Shown: in pieces, positions 1-6,389 of the stretch | Layout of the letters: the number at the start of each line of letters is the position of its first letter | How positions within the stretch are numbered: the first letter of the stretch is position 1 | Origin: Globobulimina sp. | Taxonomy: Eukaryota; Foraminifera; Rotaliida | Reading direction: 5' to 3' | DNA: 6,433 bases | Assembly (NCBI GenBank): GCA_003354225.1 | Contig: PIVH01000293.1 | Coordinates: 1 to 6,433, forward strand | Program-made: the position numbers and the translations under genes | Notes under the pieces: generated by a model | Database searches by the model: none | Told to the model about the DNA's origin: nothing | The model's input: only the letters and a program-made list of their open reading frames with translations

Positions 1-2
1 AA

Positions 3-221
3 GGATTAAAATATAAATGTATAAATAAAATGATTCGTGATATTTCGGTCGATAATTTTGTTGATGTCATCGGCATTTTTGATAAATACGCAATTAAAGA
101 TGGTTATAATACATTGCTTGAATTTGCAAAGACAAATCTTGATCAACTAAAACAAGTTCGTAATTTTGATCAATTATCCCATACATTTAAAATGGTTGTG
201 TTGGGTTTAGGAAACAATTAA
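3..221 (+). CDS. C-terminal end of a BTB/POZ-like protein (partial, runs in from the left edge)
   Basis: The frame is open from the first complete codon at position 3 to a TAA at 219-221. An ATG at 30-32 could be a start, but the residues before it continue the same pattern, so I favour a gene that begins outside the window. The visible protein is about 72 residues. The segment SVDNFVDVIGIFDKYAI matches the late helices of a BTB domain, where a 'dNv.dvl.laDkY.i' pattern is usual. FDQLSHTFKMVVL resembles the 'F..Ls...l..ll' motif just after the BTB core. BTB proteins commonly act in protein-protein interaction, for example as cullin-3 substrate adaptors; that role is inferred here from the family. 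The substrate-binding part, if any, is not visible. The gene converges on PTPA, with 256 bases between stop codons. Alternatives are a short independent 63-residue protein or a 3' exon. Confidence in coding is moderate and in the BTB assignment somewhat lower. Confidence 0.5.
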   Translation, partial: GLKYKCINKMIRDISVDNFVDVIGIFDKYAIKDGYNTLLEFAKTNLDQLKQVRNFDQLSHTFKMVVLGLGNN

Positions 222-245
222 GATTGATTTGTGCGCAGTAACTTA

Positions 246-360
246 ATTCTGTCTCCTTTTGCTTTGTCAGATAGTAATTATTAAACTATCATTCATTCAT
301 TGTCCGCTTTATACCACGGGCATGTACAAAAAGATCGGATTCTAACTCCTGTTGCTTTGT
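246..360. repeat. 22-base imperfect direct repeat (246-267 and 339-360)
   Basis: Two 22-base copies read ATTCTnnCTCCTnTTGCTTTGT. They differ at three positions (GT versus AA in the middle, then T versus G), so 19 of 22 bases match. The copies start 93 bases apart in the same orientation. This may be a duplicated 3'-UTR or regulatory motif, or a remnant of a larger decayed repeat. Function is unknown. Confidence 0.5.
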
Positions 361-364
361 ACAT
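322..364. repeat. 9-base inverted repeat (possible hairpin)
   Basis: ATGTACAAA at 322-330 is the exact reverse complement of TTTGTACAT at 356-364, leaving a 25-base loop. It overlaps the second copy of the 22-base direct repeat. It could form a weak stem in a 3' UTR, but a 9-base match with a long loop may also be chance in AT-rich DNA. Confidence 0.4.
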
Positions 365-376
365 ATATATATATAT
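363..376. repeat. (AT)7 dinucleotide tract
   Basis: Seven uninterrupted AT units lie in the gap between the convergent genes. This is a short simple-sequence repeat with no function apparent. Confidence 0.8.
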
Positions 377-477
377 CGGAATTAAACGACAGTTATACTA
401 TGGACATAACGAGTATTGAATAAATATTATAATAATTCAAAAAAGCTAAAAACATTATAACACAAACATTTAATTGG

Positions 478-1767
478 TTATTTAGCCCATGGCGCTTTAG
501 TAACAGGTGAATCGTCATTATCATTGTCATTTTTACTGTTATTATTTAAATTATTTCGTTTTTGTGCTTGTGTTTGTTTACTTTGTTGCTTGTATTTACC
601 TCCAACAAATTTTGGATTTTTAGCATTCAACTTATTAATTAAAGCTTGCTTCCTTTTTAAGATTTGTTGTTGTTCATCATTCATTTTATTATTCCTACCT
701 ATCAGTGGCAACTCAATCGATAATACCGAACCAAACAAGAAATGTTGAACCACGGGCAATTTCTTCAAGACATCATCTTGATACATTTTCAATAATCCAT
801 TCTTCACTTTAAACCAAAACGGAACCGCAGAAATATCAAATAATAGCGGGGAATGTTCATGAAATGGTCCAGTTTTCATCTTTAATATAAATTGAATGGA
901 GGATAAATATAAGTATTCATTGGCGTATTTATTCAATACGTCCTGATTCAAGATATCCTTTGGTTTGATATTATTTTTATTTTCAATCAACTGCGCTGCG
1001 CCAAAGAAGAATGGCAAAAACTGATAATCGTCCAAGCCCCAAACCCCTTTCGTTCCCGCGGGTTCTAAGGCATATTTGGTCTGGATTTTACGCATTAAAT
1101 TTAAATATTTATCAAAGATTAATAAAATAATCGAGCCATAATCGTTATGACGGAACACTCTCAACTCTGTCAATATTAATAGAAAACAAATAAATGTTAG
1201 TTCGTGACCGGTGCCATAATCGATGCGCGTGATATCGCCAAAGGAATGTATCAAATAACCATCCAATTCGTCAATGATCGCTTGTTTTAACTGGTTATTG
1301 TTCCAGGACTCTGGCAATAATTTGTTAATAAATGCTTTAGATTGAGAAGCTATCCGTTTATGCCATATTCGATATGCTTTGTTGCCATATCTGGACTGGA
1401 TTTGTAGTGGTTCGATGGCATCACAATCGCTCGAAAACGCATCCAACATTTCCAAACATTTCAGGGTCGTGCTTGATTTATGAACGTTAGAGGACAGTTT
1501 CCGTTGTTTTACAGAATCTGATAAATCGTTCAAAAATTTGATCAATTTGGTATACGTGGGGGAGCTTAAAAATTTACCAATGTCTGAATGATGTGTGATT
1601 CGTTTTGTTGGTGATTCAAATTTATGATTTTTGAAAAATGATAACGGGAAAAATTCTTCCTCGAGTTTTGCCTTTTCGGTGCTGTCTGCGGTTTTGGTGT
1701 CGTCTTTGGATTCAGTGGTTGTGCTGGGTGTTGCTGCTTCGTTTTTAGTTTGATCTAACGAAGCCAT
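478..1767 (-). CDS. PTPA: Serine/threonine-protein phosphatase 2A activator (PTPA, peptidyl-prolyl isomerase family)
   Basis: This is a 429-residue intact frame. Its conserved core, about residues 37-355, carries hallmark PTPA motifs: RIDYGTGHE at 181-189, EPAGTKGVWGLDDYQFLPF at 235-253, MKTGPFHEHSPLLFDISAV at 297-315, then QHFLFGS at 341-347. Known family members (PTPA in animals, Rrd1/Rrd2 in yeast) help load metal into and activate the PP2A catalytic subunit, using ATP and an associated prolyl-isomerase activity; they are cytosolic and nuclear. The core is flanked by a Thr/Lys/Glu-rich head (residues 1-36) and a Lys/Gln/Asn-rich tail of about 70 residues (360-429) ending PVTKAPWAK, making the protein longer than the roughly 320-360 residues of animal PTPA. 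The start is the first ATG, with AGC before it and Ala second. It lies head-to-head with the TM9SF gene, with 36 bases between start codons. No intron is seen. The family call is very secure. Confidence 0.96.
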   Translation of the reverse strand: MASLDQTKNEAATPSTTTESKDDTKTADSTEKAKLEEEFFPLSFFKNHKFESPTKRITHHSDIGKFLSSPTYTKLIKFLNDLSDSVKQRKLSSNVHKSSTTLKCLEMLDAFSSDCDAIEPLQIQSRYGNKAYRIWHKRIASQSKAFINKLLPESWNNNQLKQAIIDELDGYLIHSFGDITRIDYGTGHELTFICFLLILTELRVFRHNDYGSIILLIFDKYLNLMRKIQTKYALEPAGTKGVWGLDDYQFLPFFFGAAQLIENKNNIKPKDILNQDVLNKYANEYLYLSSIQFILKMKTGPFHEHSPLLFDISAVPFWFKVKNGLLKMYQDDVLKKLPVVQHFLFGSVLSIELPLIGRNNKMNDEQQQILKRKQALINKLNAKNPKFVGGKYKQQSKQTQAQKRNNLNNNSKNDNDNDDSPVTKAPWAK

Positions 1768-1803
1768 GCTAAATCTGAATTTCTAAAAACCTTCACAAAA
1801 AGC
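1768..1803. promoter_or_regulatory. 36-base divergent spacer between PTPA and TM9SF start codons
   Basis: Only 36 AT-rich bases separate the two divergent ATGs. The spacer must therefore hold the proximal 5' leaders of both mRNAs, and the core promoters must overlap each other or lie inside the opposite gene. The ends are mirror images: GCCATGCT at 1763-1770 and AGCATGGC at 1801-1808 form a perfect 8-base inverted repeat, because both genes start in an AGC-ATG-GC context. No TATA box is visible in it. The label of shared bidirectional promoter is inferred from the geometry. Confidence 0.6.
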
Positions 1804-3747
1804 ATGGCCTTAGCTCGATTCCTTTGCGCCTTCATTACATTCCAAACCATCATATCCGACGAAGCAAATCACGAGTACGAGGATGGAGAAAGTATAACAG
1901 TTTGGGTGAATAAAGTAGGTCCATTCAACAACCCAACCGAAACCTATCCTTATTTCAAATCTCATGTACCATTTTGCAACAAAGCAGAAGAAGTCAGCGC
2001 CAAACATCACGAAATCCATTATTCCAAATTCGATGGATTAGGCTCATTGCTCGAAGTTATCCTTGCACACAAACCCACACATCATAACACTCAAAAAAAC
2101 ACACACAAACAGGGCAATAATTTGGTTCATTCGGGCATCCCAATCAAATTCAAGCAAAACCAGGACAAACAGACCGATTGCACCATGAAATTGGACAAAA
2201 AACGCGCGTCCGCCTTAGCCGACGCCATCTTAAACAAATATTGGTACCAAATGTTCATCGACGACTTGCCGGTCTGGGGCATGGTCGGCGAATACTTGCC
2301 TTTGTCCGCAGAGACCGCGGGCCATCACCACGATAACTTACAGCATGTCTTCGACGAACAATTCGATTACGACCAGTTGACCGGCAAACACATCGCGACC
2401 TATCCCCACGTATTCACGCACAAATCCTTCAGCTTATCGTACAACAACAACCGCGTGATCGAGATCAACCTGACCAGCGAGGATCCCATCTTAGTGACCC
2501 TCAACAAGGACGAGGCGCAGTTAATATCCATGACGTACAGCATCGAGTGGCAATACGACGATTCCATTGAGTTTCGCGACCGCTTTGACCGCTATTTGGA
2601 TTTCGAATTCTTCGAGCACCAAATCCATTGGTTTGCGCTCTGGAACTCCTTCATGTTAGTTATTTTTTTGGTGGGTATGGTGTCGATGGTGGTCTTACGT
2701 GCATTGAAGAAGGATTACGAACGCATTCAGGACAAACATACGCACGGCGATGACTATGAAGCGTTTTCGGAGGAAACCGGCTGGAAAAAGTTGCACGGCG
2801 ATGTCTTTCGGACACCGGAGCGCTTGCCGCTGTTCTCCGCCATCATAGGCACTGGCTACCAGATCTACACTGGCACGCTGTTGGTGATATTGTTGGCCAT
2901 CGCAGGGCGGGCCTACGACACTCGGGGTACCATTATCACTTCGTGTGTGACTACGTACGCAGTGACGGCATTGGTGAGCGGCTACTTTTCGAGCCAGGCC
3001 TTCTTGACGTATTGCAAAGGCAAGAAAGAAAATCCTGGCTGGAAATTGGCGATGATGTTAACCGGCTTAATCTTCCCCAGCATTGGCTTTCTGGTGACGT
3101 TCTGCTTGAATTTGCTGAGTGTGTCGTATGCAGCGACCAACGCAGTGTCGTTTGGTACGTATTGCGTGATGATATTGATCTGGCTCTTTAGTTTGGTGTT
3201 GCTATTCATCGGGACGTTGGTGGGGCGGTCCACGTTCGTGTTCAATAAGCCTCCGTCGGCGGTGAATGCCAATTTCATCCATCCGATACCGACGGACCGT
3301 GCATGGTATATGAACCCGTATGTTTTTTGTATATTGGTCGGCGTTTTGCCGTTTGGTTCGATTTTTATTGAGATGTATTATATATTTAATTCGTTTTGGA
3401 ACTATAAGTTTTATTATGTGTATGGCTTCATGTTGTTGGTGTTTATTATATTGACCGTTGTGACGGCCTGTGTCACCATTGTGAGTACGTATATTTTGTT
3501 GAATGCGGAGGACCGGCGCTGGAAATGGTTGTCGATATTTAGTGGCGGCTCCACGGCGTTGTATGTGTTTGCTTATTCTACCTTTTATTTTGTGACAAAA
3601 ACGCAAATGACGGGGATGTTTCAAACGTCGTTTTATTTTGGATATATGTTTTTATTTTCGTTGACTATTTTTTTTATGTGTTCTACGATCGGATATGTGG
3701 CCACTTCGATATTTGTGAGGAGAATCTATACTGATAAATTTGACTGA
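1804..3747 (+). CDS. Transmembrane 9 superfamily protein (nonaspanin/EMP70 family), TM9SF3-like
   Basis: This 647-residue intact frame matches TM9SF3-type nonaspanins along its length. An N-terminal signal peptide (about 1-18) precedes a luminal domain with VWVNKVGPFNNPTETYPYF (33-51), WYQMFIDDLPVWGMVGE (147-163) and NNRVIEINLTSE (215-226). Nine hydrophobic segments follow, at about 277-298, 345-367, 376-397, 415-437, 448-474, 506-530, 537-562, 575-597 and 608-635. Family motifs include IHWFALWNSFM, HGDVFR (331-336), FGSIFIEMYYIFNSFW and FQTSFYFGYMFLFS. The C-terminus is KFD, fitting the KXD/E tail motif reported for plant EMP12 as a COPI-dependent Golgi retention signal. Relatives act in Golgi/endosomal membrane protein sorting and adhesion. 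The luminal domain has two extra loops, a His/Asn/Lys-rich one (about 89-124) and a His/Asp-rich one (about 168-205), which account for the length over human TM9SF3 (about 590). It is richer in G+C than its neighbours. The family call is secure; TM9SF3 orthology is likely. Confidence 0.96.
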   Translation: MALARFLCAFITFQTIISDEANHEYEDGESITVWVNKVGPFNNPTETYPYFKSHVPFCNKAEEVSAKHHEIHYSKFDGLGSLLEVILAHKPTHHNTQKNTHKQGNNLVHSGIPIKFKQNQDKQTDCTMKLDKKRASALADAILNKYWYQMFIDDLPVWGMVGEYLPLSAETAGHHHDNLQHVFDEQFDYDQLTGKHIATYPHVFTHKSFSLSYNNNRVIEINLTSEDPILVTLNKDEAQLISMTYSIEWQYDDSIEFRDRFDRYLDFEFFEHQIHWFALWNSFMLVIFLVGMVSMVVLRALKKDYERIQDKHTHGDDYEAFSEETGWKKLHGDVFRTPERLPLFSAIIGTGYQIYTGTLLVILLAIAGRAYDTRGTIITSCVTTYAVTALVSGYFSSQAFLTYCKGKKENPGWKLAMMLTGLIFPSIGFLVTFCLNLLSVSYAATNAVSFGTYCVMILIWLFSLVLLFIGTLVGRSTFVFNKPPSAVNANFIHPIPTDRAWYMNPYVFCILVGVLPFGSIFIEMYYIFNSFWNYKFYYVYGFMLLVFIILTVVTACVTIVSTYILLNAEDRRWKWLSIFSGGSTALYVFAYSTFYFVTKTQMTGMFQTSFYFGYMFLFSLTIFFMCSTIGYVATSIFVRRIYTDKFD

Positions 3748-3771
3748 AATTTAATTTATCTTCTTTTTTCT

Positions 3772-3837
3772 TTGTTGTTTGTTTGTTTGCTGAAAATTAA
3801 GCAATTTATATCAAATAATAAAATTGATATCAATGTT
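3772..3837 (+). repeat. Diverged direct repeat, copy A
   Basis: It starts with TTGTTGTTTG and ends ATAAAATTGATATCAATGTT, and begins 25 bases after the TM9SF stop codon. It aligns with copy B at 4184-4247 when a 4-base gap is allowed near the start. The last 20 bases differ by a single G/A change. The copy contains the AATAAA at 3817-3822. Confidence 0.55.
3817..3822 (+). terminator. Candidate polyadenylation signal AATAAA for the TM9SF gene
   Basis: This exact AATAAA lies 70 bases after the TGA at 3745-3747, a normal distance for a compact 3' UTR. AATAAA is easily found by chance in AT-rich DNA, and the signal used by this organism is unknown, so this is a position-based suggestion. Confidence 0.35.
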
Positions 3838-3941
3838 TTGCAAATTTGATTGCATTGTGCATTGTGCAAACCCTTTCGAAAAGCGTAATGACAGAAACAA
3901 AAAAAAAACAATACAGTTTGCCAAAGAATCAAAAATTATCC

Positions 3942-4113
3942 CCAAAGTTATATACTTTAATACGTTCCCGTACTTTGGTTTAGAGGGATTACTTTTAGCA
4001 CATTTTACATCATATGTATTGTTATCACCATCTCCCTGTATTGTGTGCGAGGATAAATCTAAAAGATAATCTCTAAATCAAAGTACGGGGAAAGTATGTT
4101 ATAATACTTTTGG
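3942..4113. repeat. 57-base imperfect inverted repeat with 60-base spacer (MITE-like or stem-forming)
   Basis: The left arm (3942-3998) is largely the reverse complement of the right arm (4059-4113). The best block, 3967-3985 against 4071-4089, pairs 18 of 19 bases around CCCGTACTTTGnTTTAGAG. Outside and inside it the match continues with small gaps to CCAAA...TTTGG at the tips and CTTTTAG...CTAAAAG at the inner ends. The spacer is 3999-4058. TCC flanks both outer ends (3939-3941 and 4114-4116), a possible but weak 3-base target duplication. Architecture fits a decayed short non-autonomous DNA transposon, or a long hairpin in an RNA. No protein is encoded. Confidence 0.6.
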
Positions 4114-4183
4114 TCCGGCAGTTTGTAAACTAACAGAGCTCAGATTTAAAAGACAAAGTCAGACACACATGACGATTATTTGC

Positions 4184-4247
4184 TTGTTGTTTGTTTTCTG
4201 AAAAACAATTTAATTATAAAATAATGAATAAAATTAATATCAATGTT
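4184..4247 (+). repeat. Diverged direct repeat, copy B
   Basis: It opens with TTGTTGTTTG and closes with ATAAAATTAATATCAATGTT, in the same orientation as copy A, starting 412 bases after it. The two copies enclose the inverted repeat. It contains an AATAAA at 4227-4232. Since the next plus-strand gene is far downstream, this copy is not obviously a working 3'-end signal. Confidence 0.55.
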
Positions 4248-4331
4248 CATATGAATGCACTTGCTTCCGTTCATCAGATATAAGTGCGGTGAACAGATTT
4301 AGTATTCATACAAATGATACAATACAATACC

Positions 4332-5489
4332 TCAATGAATCAAATGATCAAAATGGCCAAATGATCCATATACAACAATAACACATCCACATAAAAAAAA
4401 CAAGCTAAAAAATAGCAATGAAGCAAGTTCAATTTGATTACTTATTTCTCTCCATACAAAAACACGAAAAAATAAAGCAACGATAACCTGACATTGTACA
4501 AATGATACTGCAATCGTATAATTCAAATATAAAAATGACAAAAAGCAACAAATATTGCCGATACTCCATATAATCCCAGTAGTAACCGCTGGAATTATAC
4601 ATTTTAAGACCTTAACTCCATGATTATAAGACCAGATTTCGTCATCAAACTTGCACAATTGCCGTAACAGATAAATGTTATTTTTATAAATTTTGTTCTC
4701 ATCAAATATTATCATTACAGCACATAAAGGCATAACAACAATACATCCAATACCAAATGACAAAAAAAATTTTAACCCACGACTGTTCTCTGCTGCATAT
4801 AACGAAGGAAACGGCAATAAATCCATACATATCCCAGCTACACTGGCAAATAATAAACCTAACAACAGGTCGCATTCACATTTTATTTGCCGCTCAGGGA
4901 TAGGGGTAAATAACGGAAACGATTCAGAAGAATCACTGTTCGCTGTTACGATTGCGCCTGAAAATACTGTTGTGAGTAAAGGCAATTCACCACTCGCAAT
5001 TATTAGTTTTTCAGAAGGGAAAGAATTTGGATTAATTATACCAAACCATATAAATATATCCTTCAACATAAATATCATAAACACAGACAATGCTAAAAAA
5101 AATAAGCCCACAACCATAAAATACCAATATTTGACCGGCTGATTCAAAATAAATTGTGCGATTGGAGCTGTAGTACACGCACTAAATACAGTGAAACCTG
5201 TTGCAAATCCAAGGCCAATTTTTTGTGTGGATAATAAATAAAATTCTATGAAACATAACAATAGAAATGCTGCAATGATTCCTAAATATGTGAAATGGAT
5301 AGTTTCGCCCAATGCTAACATTATAATATATTCAATGAAACAGGTGATTGCGGAACCAAATAAATAATATACATTGTAAATTGTCATTTGCTTATTTGTT
5401 TTTACTCTGGAAAATGATGTCTGAACACCGAATACTATGGCTGCTGCAACGGATAATAAAGTACCAATGGCAAAGTCTGTTAAGGCCAT
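4332..5489 (-). CDS. TMEM144-like multi-pass transporter (drug/metabolite transporter superfamily, putative sugar/carbohydrate carrier)
   Basis: This 385-residue frame has about ten hydrophobic segments in a 5+5 layout: roughly 5-25, 37-60, 66-86, 92-114, 120-143, then a polar loop (145-205), then 207-230, 239-262, 296-320, 325-347 and 354-377. The second half reads like TMEM144/GRP-type carriers: LLLGLLFASVAGI (208-220), IIPAVTTGIIWSIGNICCF (298-316), a helix with SFVQCQVIVALFFRVFVW (329-346), and a following Arg-Glu-Ile at 347-349 comparable to the 'fkEi' after helix 9 in relatives. KIGLGFATGFTVFS (90-103) is comparable to the glycine-rich fourth helix. Known TMEM144 relatives are predicted carbohydrate transporters; substrate and membrane are not deducible here. 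The start is the only plausible ATG (MALTDFAIG), with Ala second as in the other two genes. Codons are AT-rich, unlike TM9SF. It ends in TGA and converges with TM9SF. The 10-TM call is secure and the family call good. Confidence 0.75.
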   Translation of the reverse strand: MALTDFAIGTLLSVAAAIVFGVQTSFSRVKTNKQMTIYNVYYLFGSAITCFIEYIIMLALGETIHFTYLGIIAAFLLLCFIEFYLLSTQKIGLGFATGFTVFSACTTAPIAQFILNQPVKYWYFMVVGLFFLALSVFMIFMLKDIFIWFGIINPNSFPSEKLIIASGELPLLTTVFSGAIVTANSDSSESFPLFTPIPERQIKCECDLLLGLLFASVAGICMDLLPFPSLYAAENSRGLKFFLSFGIGCIVVMPLCAVMIIFDENKIYKNNIYLLRQLCKFDDEIWSYNHGVKVLKCIIPAVTTGIIWSIGNICCFLSFLYLNYTIAVSFVQCQVIVALFFRVFVWREISNQIELASLLFFSLFFLCGCVIVVYGSFGHFDHLIH

Positions 5490-5772
5490 TATATATTTTC
5501 AAAATGTGTTAAATTCTAAGACTATGAAAACTACCCACCCCTTGCATGGATAACCAACATCCCAACAACACGTTCTATTGCAAACAAATGTTACAAACAA
5601 TCCAAAAAGCAAACAAAAAAACATTATAATCAGCATCAAGCATTGTAGCTTTATTAACAAATATAAGACCGCATTAGACTACTGCCAATTAAGTTCGGAG
5701 GCTTAACATGTTCGAAAACCTTTTTGTTTACTACTGATAGGCTTTAGCTGCAAGCGTTCCAAAAAGTGATTC
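5490..5772. other. Intergenic region upstream of the TMEM144-like gene, no gene seen
   Basis: These 283 bases lie between the minus-strand TMEM144-like start and the transposase fragment. Stops interrupt the forward frames I read, including two (TAA at 5704-5706, TGA at 5767-5769) in the frame of the downstream transposase. It presumably includes the promoter and 5' leader of the TMEM144-like gene; the leader next to the ATG is strongly AT-rich. No transposase N-terminus could be recognised here. Confidence 0.5.
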
Positions 5773-6348
5773 TTGTCCCTTTGGAACATCTATCAAGATA
5801 TACATATCCAAAAATTCATTACAAAATTAGCTCTTAATACCAAATGTTTTATTAAAAAACCAATTTATTTTCAAGCTGATTATTATGATAGACATAAAGG
5901 AGGAAGACACACCGTGGGTTGTTTAACGACGTGTGATGGATTTGGTATAGTTCGATATGTATATGGTGCATCTGTTGGATCAACACATGATTTAACAATG
6001 TATGGCAAAAGTGATCTATATTTAAATCAACAAGATTATGTGAAACCATATCATTATATATTTGCAGATGGTGCCTGGAGGTTCCATGCTCCTCCAATTT
6101 TAACACGCTTTCATGGACGGAGACATTATACCGTTTTTATGAAAGCATTTAATTATAAATTTAGTCAATGTAGATCATTAATAGAAAATACATATGGACG
6201 TAATAAAAAAACATTTCCCATAATACATCATGAATTTCCATTGGATAAAAAGAATTTCATTGTTATTTTCAGAGTGTTAATGATGTTTAAAAATATTTTA
6301 ACATTCACCATATCTCCTTACAGAAAATTATGTGTTTTGTGGAACTAA
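5773..6348 (+). pseudogene. Truncated PIF/Harbinger-like (DDE_Tnp_4) transposase fragment
   Basis: The open frame covers 191 codons, with TGA just upstream (5767-5769) and TAA at 6346-6348. Its order of motifs fits the DDE_Tnp_4 nuclease fold: FQADYYDRHKGGRHTVGCL (33-51), GASVGSTHDLTMYG (65-78, like 'PGsvHDs.il'), YHYIFADGAW (93-102, second catalytic Asp at 99), then FNYKFSQCRSLIENTYGRNK (126-145, catalytic Glu at 138) and a late K-N-I-L...P-Y-R-K block. Asp99 and Glu138 are 38 residues apart. The first catalytic Asp, normally in a D-G/A-T motif before the 'YY' block, is missing: the matching site reads A-L-N-T-K (20-24). The frame opens with TTG, has no ATG before residue 76, and lacks the usual N-terminal helix-turn-helix part. 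I therefore call it a decayed copy. A missing upstream exon or a domesticated derivative is possible but less likely. Confidence 0.75.
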
Positions 6349-6356
6349 AGGGACAA
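5773..6356. repeat. 10-base inverted repeat bracketing the transposase fragment
   Basis: TTGTCCCTTT at 5773-5782 is the exact reverse complement of AAAGGGACAA at 6347-6356, the two copies lying at the very ends of the open frame. The similarity does not clearly extend outward, and typical Harbinger terminal repeats are longer and lie outside the transposase gene. It may be a remnant of a short internally deleted terminus, or chance. Confidence 0.35.
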
Positions 6357-6389
6357 AACACAAGTTCTGTAGGAAAACTAACTAAGCAG

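Larger units (their letters stand above)
222..477. other. AT-rich convergent intergenic region (BTB-like and PTPA 3' ends)
   Basis: No coding frame with recognisable content lies here. The stretch must hold the 3' untranslated ends of both flanking genes, which converge. A possible polyadenylation signal AATAAA for the left-hand gene is at 419-424, almost 200 bases after its stop. No TTTATT, the same signal on the minus strand, is visible for PTPA. The region also holds a short direct repeat, an inverted repeat and an AT dinucleotide tract, annotated separately. Confidence 0.6.
3748..4331. other. Gene-free convergent intergenic region rich in diverged repeats
   Basis: The 584 bases between the TM9SF stop and the TMEM144-like stop hold no credible gene. 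A small open frame ending near 4069 (+) runs through repeats and has no recognisable protein features. The region contains two diverged direct-repeat copies (3772-3837 and 4184-4247) enclosing an imperfect inverted repeat (3942-4113), annotated separately. It must also provide the 3' ends of both flanking transcripts. No minus-strand AATAAA (TTTATT on this strand) is visible downstream of the TMEM144-like stop. Confidence 0.65.

Noticed and set aside
3202-3624. 140-codon minus-strand frame inside the TM9SF gene
   Set aside because: It is antisense to conserved transmembrane segments; its Arg/His-rich composition is typical of a shadow frame.
3824-4069. 81-codon plus-strand open frame after the TM9SF gene
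   Set aside because: It begins with TTG (first ATG at 3833), runs through the direct repeat and the inverted repeat, and shows no domain, signal or conserved motif. Likely chance.
4693-5142. 149-codon plus-strand frame inside the TMEM144-like gene
   Set aside because: It is fully antisense to a well-supported membrane protein frame; its polar sequence is the expected complement of hydrophobic codons.
5695-5720. Possible tRNA T-arm (GTTCGAAAAC, like a B box)
   Set aside because: The last consensus C is absent, no A box or paired acceptor stem is found at the right distance, and no cloverleaf can be drawn.
5690-5772. Upstream exon or N-terminus for the transposase fragment
   Set aside because: Stops occur in the transposase frame (TAA 5704-5706, TGA 5767-5769) and no helix-turn-helix or D-G-T motif could be read in the other forward frames. 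Splicing at AG 5829-5830 would still leave Leu at the first Asp site.
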